Assembly: GCA_018894435.1 (NCBI GenBank)
Contig: JAHIPI010000069.1
Location: 1-51,283 of the forward strand
DNA length: 51,283 nucleotides
Origin: Candidatus Omnitrophota bacterium
Lineage (GTDB): Bacteria > Omnitrophota > Gorgyraeia > JAHIPI01
Direction of reading: 5' to 3'
Of this stretch, positions 31,394 through 37,984 are shown one piece after another. The translations under genes were made by a program, and so were the position numbers. The notes under the pieces were generated by a model. That model saw only the letters and a program-made list of their open reading frames with translations. It ran no database searches and was not told the origin of the DNA. Each line of letters begins with the position of its first letter. Position 1 is the stretch's first letter.

Positions 31394-31690
31394 ATGAGAA
31401 AAATATTGTTGCTGTTAGTAGTAATTGTGAGCGCCGGCTTGACTGTGGCGCCTTTTTCCTTTGCGCAGGATGAGGGCGGCGCTGAGGAAGGCGGTTTCGA
31501 TGTGGGGTATCCTTCGGGGGAAGGAACAGGGAGTGAAACGGACGATGAGATTTACGGAGGAGGAAGTCTTGGAATTGAAGGCGATAGCGGCATTGTTGAA
31601 GGCGGAGAGGAAAGCGGCATAGTTGAAGGCGGCGGAATGGAAGAAGACGAAGATGATAGCGGTATTGTAGAAGGCGGAGGGATGGAATAA
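31394..31690 (+). CDS. Secreted acidic repeat protein
   Basis: 98 residues: a signal peptide (cleavage near SFAQ) followed by a highly acidic, Gly-rich, disordered chain. It contains three copies of SGIVEGG spaced by Glu/Asp-rich linkers (residues about 62-98). No catalytic or binding motif is visible. Net charge and repeats could suit calcium binding or a spacer role. GGAGAGG precedes the start. Confidence 0.5.
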   Translation: MRKILLLLVVIVSAGLTVAPFSFAQDEGGAEEGGFDVGYPSGEGTGSETDDEIYGGGSLGIEGDSGIVEGGEESGIVEGGGMEEDEDDSGIVEGGGME

Positions 31691-31709
31691 GGCAAATAGG
31701 AAATTGGCT

Positions 31710-32027
31710 ATGGCAGAGACAAAAAAGATACTTAAATTAACGGACGCGGTAGATTGCCAGGACGGCTCTATAGTCAGTAAAGAGATCGTGAAAGGCAAGA
31801 CGGGCGGCGTGACGTTGTTTGCCTTTGATAAAGGCCAGGGCCTGAGCGAACATACGGCGCCGTTTGACGCATTGGTTTACATAATGGATGGCGAGGCAGC
31901 TATAACTATATCCGGCAAGGTATTTAATCCTAAAGCGGGCGATTTTATTATAATGCCGGCGAACGAGCCGCATTCCGTGAAGGCCGTAAATCGTTTTAAG
32001 ATGATGTTGGTCATGATAAAATCATAA
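31710..32027 (+). CDS. Cupin-2 domain protein
   Basis: 105 residues from ATG 31710 (an upstream TTG is less likely). It is a single small beta-barrel cupin with the conserved LSEHTAPFDALVYIMDGEAAITI motif 1 (G..LxEHxxPxDAxxxxxxGE) and PANEPHSVKAV motif 2, giving His/Glu metal ligands. Such proteins bind small molecules or metals, and some regulate or isomerise sugars. The role here is unknown. Confidence 0.8.
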   Translation: MAETKKILKLTDAVDCQDGSIVSKEIVKGKTGGVTLFAFDKGQGLSEHTAPFDALVYIMDGEAAITISGKVFNPKAGDFIIMPANEPHSVKAVNRFKMMLVMIKS

Positions 32028-32071
32028 GTCCGCCGTAGAAGCGGCAGATATAATATCAGAATAGAAGGACA

Positions 32072-33472
32072 ATGAATATGGCCCTGCTATCGAAATCTAG
32101 CGGCAAAGCCATGCTGCTCTTAGCCATCGCCGGCTTACTGGCGTTTGGGTCTTCCAGGAACGGCTTTACGGCCAAACAGTCGTTCGTTCTTTTTATATTC
32201 TTATCCTCGATTTTAGGCACCTTATTTTTCTGGGACGTGAGAGTCAGCCTTGTCTTTGTAGGCAGCGGTATTTTGTTTTTGACGCGAAGCGTCGACCTAA
32301 AGACTTTTATCCAGTACGCCTCTTTTGATGTAATTCTCTTTCTTATCGGCATGATGATCGTCATAGGCGCCATGAAAGAGACGGGCATCTTCCATTTGCT
32401 GGCGAATGCGATATTGCGCATGAAACGCATAAACGGCGTCACTTTATTTATCCTCCTCGGCATAATATCCGCCGCGTTCTCCGCGCTTATGGGAGAAGTG
32501 GCGTCCATATTGCTTATGGTAGCCATAATATTTGACATATCCAAATCGTTAAAGGTAAAGGCGGCGCCTCTCATAATATTTTCTGTTCTTACCACAAATA
32601 TAGGCTCCGCTTCCACGTTGCTCGGTAATCCGGTGGGCGTCCTTCTGGCATTGCGCGGAGGGTTGTCTTTTGAGGACTTTTTGCGCTGCGCTTTTCCGGT
32701 TTCGGCCGTGGTACTTTTTGTGGCTATAGCTATTTTGGTATTGTGGTACAGGCCATATGTCAAAGAGGTCTCAGCGCGCCTCGCATCGGGGCTCGGCCAA
32801 AAGGTGACAAGTTCCTTTTCATTAGACGCCCACACAAAGATCAGTATTGTTATATTCCTTTTCATGATCGCATCCATCGCTTTACACAAACGCATAGAGA
32901 TTTTTTTTGGGATGGAAAATAACGCTATTTTGGTGATCTCTCCGGTAATATTCGCCGGCTTGCTCATAGCCTGCCGCAGGGAAAAAGCGAAATATTATAT
33001 CGAGCAGGCAGTGGACTGGACTTCGATATTATTTTTTATGTTTCTTTTTGCCCAGGCGGGCGTGATCCAGGCCTCCGGCATAGGGCTATTGTTTGCCGAA
33101 AAGATCACTTCGGCCTTTGGAAGTAACCCTAAGCTCCTTGCCGGGATGGCGCTATTTTCAAGCGGTTTTCTTTCGAGCGTTCTGGACAACACTGTGGTAG
33201 TGGCCTCCTATATACCCGTTGTGCAGAACCTGCATATTTTAAATTTCAGCTTAAAGCCGCTTTGGTGGTGCATCCTTTTCGGCGCCTGTTACGGAGGCAA
33301 TATTACTATAATAGGCTCAACGGCCAATATTGTAGCTCTGGGCGCGCTTGAACGCGAAGAGCATCTTAAGATAGGTTTTCTGGAATGGTTCAAAATAGGG
33401 CTATTAGTGGGCGTCGTCTCCATGATTATAGCGTATTTTGCGGTAACATCCTTTAATATCTTTTCTATGTAA
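32072..33472 (+). CDS. SLC13/ArsB-type ion transporter
   Basis: A 466-residue membrane protein with about eleven to twelve hydrophobic helices in two halves. Each half has a conserved loop: SASTLLGNPVGVLLAL near 185-200 and GGNITIIGSTANIVALG near 408-424. This is the ion-transporter superfamily that includes ArsB, NhaD and citrate/dicarboxylate carriers. The STANIVALG end motif is closest to NhaD/ArsB-like members, but the substrate is not determined. AGAAGGAC precedes the start. A 303-residue frame on the opposite strand is a shadow. Confidence 0.8.
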   Translation: MNMALLSKSSGKAMLLLAIAGLLAFGSSRNGFTAKQSFVLFIFLSSILGTLFFWDVRVSLVFVGSGILFLTRSVDLKTFIQYASFDVILFLIGMMIVIGAMKETGIFHLLANAILRMKRINGVTLFILLGIISAAFSALMGEVASILLMVAIIFDISKSLKVKAAPLIIFSVLTTNIGSASTLLGNPVGVLLALRGGLSFEDFLRCAFPVSAVVLFVAIAILVLWYRPYVKEVSARLASGLGQKVTSSFSLDAHTKISIVIFLFMIASIALHKRIEIFFGMENNAILVISPVIFAGLLIACRREKAKYYIEQAVDWTSILFFMFLFAQAGVIQASGIGLLFAEKITSAFGSNPKLLAGMALFSSGFLSSVLDNTVVVASYIPVVQNLHILNFSLKPLWWCILFGACYGGNITIIGSTANIVALGALEREEHLKIGFLEWFKIGLLVGVVSMIIAYFAVTSFNIFSM

Positions 33473-33489
33473 AAACCCTCATTTTTCGC

Positions 33490-33599
33490 TTGACAAACTC
33501 ATGCCCCTGTGATACACTACCCCCTGTAGTAAATGAAGGAGAAATAGCTTGGACCGTAAGGTAAGTGAACATTCGCCTTGCGGGTTTTTTTGTTTTTTT
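33490..33599 (+). promoter_or_regulatory. Promoter and attenuator leader of cold-shock gene 1
   Basis: TTGACA (33490-33495), 17 bases, TACACT (33513-33518). The leader contains AAGGAG (33536-33541), CTTGGACCG (33548-33556) and an intrinsic terminator: CCGTAAGG (33554-33561) pairs with CCTTGCGG (33576-33583) through one G-U wobble, followed by a long T-tract. The csp start is 44 bases further on. AAGGAG is well spaced for a TTG-started leader frame (33549) that encodes MDRK..E..SPCGFF. Confidence 0.75.
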
Positions 33600-33642
33600 G
33601 TCGTTATTTACTATAATCTTTTAGGAAAGGAGGTAGTAGATA

Positions 33643-33843
33643 ATGGCAAAAGGAAAAGTTAAGTGGTTCAATAACCAAAAAGGTTATGGATTTATTACAC
33701 CCGAGTCAGGCAACGATGTATTTGTGCATCACAATGCGATTCAGGGCGAGGGCTATAAGTCTTTAGAGGAAGGTCAGGAAGTCGAATTCGAAATCCAGAA
33801 CGGTCCTAAGGGCGAGCAGGCAGTAAATGTAGTGAAGCTGTAA
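33643..33843 (+). CDS. Cold-shock domain protein 1
   Basis: A 66-residue CspA-family protein with RNP1 (KGYGFI) and RNP2 (VFVHH). These proteins bind single-stranded nucleic acid, melt mRNA structure and can prevent intrinsic termination (established for E. coli CspA/C/E). It differs from the second copy at three residues (N/S, E/D and the last residue L/A). AGGAGG gives a strong ribosome binding site. Confidence 0.95.
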   Translation: MAKGKVKWFNNQKGYGFITPESGNDVFVHHNAIQGEGYKSLEEGQEVEFEIQNGPKGEQAVNVVKL

Positions 33844-33857
33844 CTCGAAAACATAGG

Positions 33858-33890
33858 GGCCCGGCTATAAACGCCGGGCCTCTTTTTTTG
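33858..33890 (+). terminator. Intrinsic terminator of csp gene 1
   Basis: GGCCCGGC (33858-33865) and GCCGGGCC (33873-33880) form a perfect 8-bp stem, followed by TCTTTTTTT. Confidence 0.85.
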
Positions 33891-33909
33891 CCCGCCCCTC
33901 ATTTTTCGC

Positions 33910-34010
33910 TTGACAAACTCATGCCCCTGTGATACACTACCCCCTGTAGTAAATGAAGGAGAAATAGCTTGGACCGCAAGGAAAAGGAATATTCGCCTTG
34001 CGGGTTTTTT
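33910..34010 (+). promoter_or_regulatory. Promoter and attenuator leader of cold-shock gene 2
   Basis: TTGACA (33910-33915), 17 bases, TACACT (33933-33938), AAGGAG (33956-33961) and CTTGGACCG (33968-33976). The terminator CCGCAAGG (33974-33981) pairs perfectly with CCTTGCGG (33996-34003) and is followed by six T. The stem here is fully paired, whereas copy 1 has a wobble, which supports selection on RNA structure. A TTG-started leader frame (33969-34034) encodes 21 residues. Confidence 0.75.
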
Positions 34011-34061
34011 GTTTTGGCCGTTATTTACTATTAAATCTTTTAGGAAAGGAGGTAGTAGATA

Positions 34062-34262
34062 ATGGCAAAAGGAAAAGTTAAGTGGTTCAATAACCAAAAA
34101 GGTTATGGATTTATCACCCCCGAGTCCGGCAACGATGTATTTGTGCATCACTCAGCGATTCAGGGTGATGGCTATAAGTCTTTAGAGGAAGGTCAGGAAG
34201 TCGAATTCGAAATCCAGAACGGTCCTAAGGGCGAGCAGGCAGTAAATGTAGTGAAAGCATAA
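34062..34262 (+). CDS. Cold-shock domain protein 2
   Basis: A 66-residue CspA-family protein, three substitutions away from copy 1 at 33643, with intact RNP1 (KGYGFI) and RNP2 (VFVHH). The upstream sequence and AGGAGG ribosome binding site are the same as in copy 1, so both should be made under the same conditions. Confidence 0.95.
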   Translation: MAKGKVKWFNNQKGYGFITPESGNDVFVHHSAIQGDGYKSLEEGQEVEFEIQNGPKGEQAVNVVKA

Positions 34263-34277
34263 CTCAAAAGAGCCAAA

Positions 34278-34309
34278 AGGCTCGGCGATAGGCGCCGGGC
34301 CTTTATTCT
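34278..34309 (+). terminator. Intrinsic terminator of csp gene 2
   Basis: AGGCTCGGCG (34278-34287) and CGCCGGGCCT (34293-34302) pair with one G-U wobble, followed by TTATTCTT. Confidence 0.8.
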
Positions 34310-34335
34310 TAAGTGAGAAAAATCGGAGGATGAGG

Positions 34336-34659
34336 ATGAAGATTTACGTAGGCAATATGTCGTACGATACCACCGAAGATGATTTAAAGCAGGCCTTTGA
34401 AGCTATGGGCCAGGTGGCGTCGGTCAGCATCATTAAAGATAAGTTCAGCGGCAGATCCAAGGGTTTCGGATTTGTCGAAATGCCTGATAATACCCAGGCC
34501 GAAGCCGCTATCGCAGGGCTAAACGGCAAGGACTTACAGGGCAGGACCCTCAATGTCAATGAAGCGCGTCCCCGCACAGATGATAAACCGCGCGGCGGCG
34601 GCGGTGGTGACAGAGGAGGCTCAGGAGGCGGCGGCAGAGGCAGGCGTAATTCCTGGTAA
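34336..34659 (+). CDS. RRM-type RNA-binding protein
   Basis: 107 residues from ATG 34336 (GGAGG at 34325-34329 is better spaced for it than for ATG 34330). One RRM domain carries RNP2 (IYVGNM) and RNP1 (KGFGFVEM), followed by a Gly/Arg-rich tail (about 84-107). Such short RRM-Gly proteins are RNA chaperones, and those of cyanobacteria are cold-induced (established). The clustering with two csp genes fits a cold or RNA-stress role, though its upstream region lacks the CTTGGACCG leader. Confidence 0.92.
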   Translation: MKIYVGNMSYDTTEDDLKQAFEAMGQVASVSIIKDKFSGRSKGFGFVEMPDNTQAEAAIAGLNGKDLQGRTLNVNEARPRTDDKPRGGGGGDRGGSGGGGRGRRNSW

Positions 34660-34697
34660 GAGGGTTATTCCTTTAGAATAGCCGGATTCGAACAATA

Positions 34698-34736
34698 TAA
34701 AATCCCCAGGCAGAAAATGCTTGGGGATTTTTATTT
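34698..34736 (+). terminator. Intrinsic terminator after the RRM gene (group II intron target)
   Basis: AAATCCCCAGGCA and TGCTTGGGGATTT form a long stem with a short A-rich loop, followed by TTATTT. The group II intron begins with the next base, so this terminator served as the insertion context. Confidence 0.85.
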
Positions 34737-35114
34737 GTGCGCCCGGCAGGGCGCACTTACTTGAAGGTGAAAGTCCTTTACAGGCCTGATAGGAGGAACT
34801 GTTAGCCGGACGGCAAGGGTGTCCGCCGTGAGGCGGAATCTGAAGGAAGCCGCAGGCAAAGCGCTGGCCCGACGAACAGGAAGCGCATAGAGGCGGGCAT
34901 GCCGGGTGAGGAGGCAAATGTCTCTCAAGCCCAATACCTATCCGGAAGGCATGAACGTATATGCGACGGGCATAAGCGTGAAGGTAAGTGTGCATTACCC
35001 GGGGAGGTCTGTCCCGAACAACGGACAGAAGTCAGCAGAGGGCATAGTAGTCAAAACGAAATCAGTTTTGATGAAGGCCTGAACATGTAGTAAGGATAAG
35101 GAACTTTTACTTCG

Positions 35115-36557
35115 ATGACAGATAAGACGCCGACAAAGAGGAATGAAATATCCGAAACCGTCTCAAGAGGCAAGGAGCGGAACTCCCCATGGCCTGAAAA
35201 CGGTGCGTCCAATGTTACGGTAGCTAAAGATACTCCAAGTCCGAATCAAGACCAACTCATGGAACAAGTAGTCGAACGAGGCAACATGACTTTGGCCCTG
35301 TGTCAGGTAGAAAAGAACAAAGGCGCTCCCGGAATAGATGGTATGACAACGGAAAACCTTCGTTCCTATCTACATAAACATTGGCCGAAGCTGAAAGATG
35401 CTCTGTTGAATGGAACCTATAAACCAAATCCCGTGCGAGCCGTAGAAATCCCAAAGCCCGGAAACAGGGGAGTGAGAACTCTTGGCATTCCCACGGTTTT
35501 AGACCGTCTGATTCAACAAGCAATTCACCAAGTCCTAAGTCCTATCTTTGACTTGGGCTTCTCAGAGTCAAGCTACGGATTCCGTCCAAATCGCAGTGCT
35601 CACATGGCGGTCAGGCAATCCCAAAACTATGTGACAAGCGGGAAGGTATGGGTCGTGGACATTGACTTGGAGAAGTTCTTCGATCGGGTAAACCATGATA
35701 TATTGATGGCCAGGATTGCTCGAAAGGTGAAAGATAAGAGAATTTTGCTTCTTATCCGCCGCTACTTGCAATCCGGCGTTATGCAAGATGGACTTGAAAG
35801 CCAAAGCGTGCAGGGAACTCCGCAAGGAGGGCCTTTATCACCACTTTTGTCGAACATCTTACTTGATGACCTCGACAAAGAGCTGGAACGCCGAGGACAT
35901 GCGTTCTGCCGGTATGCGGATGACTGTAATATCTATGTCGGGTCACGCCAATCGGGAGAACGAGTATTAAAGTCCATCACCGACTTCCTTGAACGTAAAC
36001 TTAAGCTCAAGGTGAATAAAGACAAGAGCGCGGTTGACCGTCCTTCACGGAGAAAATTCTTAGGGTACTCAATGACAGTGAATCTCAAGCCGCTTCTCAA
36101 AGCGGCCCCGGAATCATGGAGACGTCTAAAGGGTAACCTGAAGGAAATATTCCGAAAGGGCAAGGGCCGTAATCTTGGGCGATTCATCCAAGAGGAGCTG
36201 AATCCTGTCTTGCGAGGTTGGGGAAACTACTTTAAACTCAACCAGACAAAGATAGCATTTGAGGAAACCGATTCATGGATAAGACGTAGGCTTCGCTGTG
36301 TTATCTGGCGACAGGCCAAACGCTTCCATGCCCGGAAGAAGAAACTTATGTCAAGGGGGCTGTCCGAAGAACGAGCAATGTTATCAGCCGGCAATGGACG
36401 AGGCCCTTGGTGGAATGCCGGAGCTTCGCACATGAACGAAGCCTATCCCAAGAAATACTTCGACTCTCTTGGGCTTATATCACTACTGGATGAGTTGCGA
36501 AGGATTCAATTAACTACACGAACCGCCGTATACGGAACCGTACGTACGGTGGTGTGA
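35115..36557 (+). CDS. ltrA: Group II intron reverse transcriptase/maturase
   Basis: A 480-residue intron-encoded protein: RT domain (about 60-320) with GAPGIDGM, SSYGFRPNRSAHMAV, GTPQGGPLSPLLSN and the catalytic YADD at 267-270. A maturase domain X follows (about 340-450, with GWGNYFKLNQ). No HNH endonuclease domain is visible, so mobility would rely on retrohoming without second-strand cleavage. The reading frame is intact and runs through domain V to a stop at 36557, so its last dozen codons (RTAVYGTVRTVV) are also catalytic RNA. Confidence 0.93.
   Translation: MTDKTPTKRNEISETVSRGKERNSPWPENGASNVTVAKDTPSPNQDQLMEQVVERGNMTLALCQVEKNKGAPGIDGMTTENLRSYLHKHWPKLKDALLNGTYKPNPVRAVEIPKPGNRGVRTLGIPTVLDRLIQQAIHQVLSPIFDLGFSESSYGFRPNRSAHMAVRQSQNYVTSGKVWVVDIDLEKFFDRVNHDILMARIARKVKDKRILLLIRRYLQSGVMQDGLESQSVQGTPQGGPLSPLLSNILLDDLDKELERRGHAFCRYADDCNIYVGSRQSGERVLKSITDFLERKLKLKVNKDKSAVDRPSRRKFLGYSMTVNLKPLLKAAPESWRRLKGNLKEIFRKGKGRNLGRFIQEELNPVLRGWGNYFKLNQTKIAFEETDSWIRRRLRCVIWRQAKRFHARKKKLMSRGLSEERAMLSAGNGRGPWWNAGASHMNEAYPKKYFDSLGLISLLDELRRIQLTTRTAVYGTVRTVV
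36522..36553 (+). ncRNA. Group II intron domain V
   Basis: ACCGCCGTA (36522-36530) and TACGGTGGT (36545-36553) pair with one wobble. The central loop segment TACGGAACCGTACG contains the bulge and tetraloop region expected of domain V, the catalytic core of the intron. The position just before a domain VI hairpin fits. Confidence 0.8.
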
Positions 36558-36589
36558 GAGGACGGCAAGGGAAAACCTTGCCTCCACTA

Positions 36590-37847
36590 TTGACTCATAA
36601 GTAAATGTTACCGAAGTTAATGATTAATGGTGACGTCTGGTTTTGTATGTCGTAGCGAAGATTTTTTCAAGTTTTTTCTCCATAGCCGCCCTTAATCTAA
36701 AAAGGTTAAGATAGGCAACCTGTTCTTTGAGAGATTCTTTTACAGAAGCCGATGCATATGGCGATTCCAAGACCCTATCGTAAGGTGTCTTTGGGGTATC
36801 ATAACGCTTCACGGTCTTCGATGCAATCCTTTTCTTCTCCAGGAGCTTGAATGAAGGCAGGAAGAAGTTATGGTAGAGCCTCCACTCGGTTTTATACAGG
36901 TCATTCATAAGAGGCACGACATCGGGATTATCCAGTCTATGGTATCCTATCCACTGCCTTACGTGCGTCCAGTTCTTCTGTTCGATATGGCAGTTATCAT
37001 CCTTGCGATATGATTTGGACCGAGTAAAGCTAATAGGCTTTTTTCTCTGGCCAAAATGCCTCATGAGATGGTAATTGATAAATTCGCCTCCATTGTCGCA
37101 GTCAAAGCCCAATAGCGGGAAGGGAAGGTTCTCTTCGACGTCTTTTATCTCAGCTACTACGCCGGCTTCACCCTTGCCCCATACGGCTCTTTGCTCTGTT
37201 CAGCCTGTGGCAATGTCTACGAAGTCAACAGTGTAGGCAAACATACCGGCGAGGTTCTCGCCGCAGTGCGCTACAGTGTCAGCTTCTAAAAAGCCTGGGC
37301 GGGCCTCGTTCCACTGCTCGGTCTTAATGGGTATCTGCTTGCGTAAAAGGGTGCCGGGCTTAGTGGTCGATCTTCCTCGGGTCTTATATTTTATGCGTAA
37401 CGGCTTAAGAAGCCTATCAATAGTTGCGGCAGATATCTTGCGAAGCGCTTTAACTGCTTCTAAAGATAGGCCTCCGTATTCTTCGGAGTAATACCTTAGC
37501 CACATAGGCAGAATAACCTTCATCCTCTTGGAGCACGGAAGATTCGCGCAAAGCCATATGCGGTTAAGAGGTTCTATTACAAAGTGCTTGCCGTAACTTG
37601 AAGGCCGGCCCCTCTTTTTGGGCTTAGGTTTGGTAAAACGCTTAAAATTATTAAGCAGCCTTATGGCGTGCTTTCTGTGGTAAGAGCAGTTTATGCAGAA
37701 CTCGGTCAGGATTAATGTTTTTTCCTGGCGGCCTGCTCTTTTATAGCGTAAGTAAATAGTCTCAAGGTATTCCATTCTAGCCTTCGGACTCATGATATAA
37801 CCCCCTTTCGAGGGTTATATTTTGCGGTAACATCATTTATGAGTCAA
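36590..37847 (-). mobile_element. Insertion sequence with a broken transposase
   Basis: Terminal inverted repeats are visible. The left end is TTGACTCATAA then TAAATGTTACCG (36590-36613). The right end, read on the other strand, is TTGACTCATAA then ATGATGTTACCG (37847-37825). The element is about 1258 bp, with one transposase gene on the minus strand. No clear target duplication is visible, possibly because the left end abuts the group II intron. Confidence 0.8.
36624..37793 (-). pseudogene. DDE integrase-type transposase, interrupted by TGA
   Basis: One reading frame of 389 codons on the minus strand, broken by a TGA at 37202-37200 (codon 198). It reads DIATG, then TGA, then TEQRAVWGKG. A Trp codon (TGG) is the expected residue, so a single G-to-A change explains the stop. 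Before the stop are an HTH-like N-terminus and the first catalytic Asp (EADTVAH). After it are the second Asp (GFDCDNGGEF) and Glu (EQKNWTHVRQW) of an rve-type DDE domain. The rest is uncorrupted, so the loss is recent. Confidence 0.85.
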
Positions 37848-37912
37848 CGAATGCTTAGAAATTTACCTTGGGTAACATTTAATGTGAAGCAATTCGCTAC
37901 TCGATTATCCCC

Positions 37913-37941
37913 TTGACGCTCCCGATATAATGTGATATACT
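37913..37941 (+). promoter_or_regulatory. Sigma70 promoter of the subtilase gene
   Basis: TTGACG (37913-37918), a 17-base spacer and TATACT (37936-37941), 44 bases before ATG 37985, with AAGGGAGAAG between them. Confidence 0.7.
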
Positions 37942-37984
37942 TGTTATACCAATCAAAAGGGAGAAGTAAAAAAGGGGGATTCAC

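Larger units (their letters stand above)
33481..34261. repeat. Tandem duplication containing leader and csp gene
   Basis: 33481-33843 and 33901-34261 are near-identical copies offset by 420 bases. They cover promoter, leader, ribosome binding site and coding sequence. The first 76 bases of the two copies are identical, while the loop of the leader hairpin, the T-tract and a few codons differ. The spacing and the separate terminators mean each copy is an independent transcription unit. Confidence 0.9.
34737..36590 (+). mobile_element. Group II intron
   Basis: The 5' end GTGCGCCCGGCAGGGCGCAC (34737-34756) is a typical group II start. About 360 bases of structured RNA (domains I-III) follow, then the intron-encoded protein in domain IV, domain V (36522-36553) and a domain VI-like stem, GGCAAGG/CCTTGCC (36564-36580). 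The 3' boundary is uncertain (36590-36594) because the left end of the insertion sequence begins at the same place. It sits directly after the T-tract of a terminator, a site preference known for group IIC introns. The class is not established here. Confidence 0.85.

Noticed and set aside
32056-32967. 303-codon frame on the minus strand
   Set aside because: It is antisense to the SLC13-type transporter. The Met/Lys/Arg-rich, non-hydrophobic sequence mirrors the codons of membrane helices.
36624-37793. Reassigned TGA codon (Trp or Gly) in this genome
   Set aside because: Many intact genes in the window end with TGA at family-appropriate positions (for example 2238-2240 and 22328-22330), so a local nonsense mutation is more likely.
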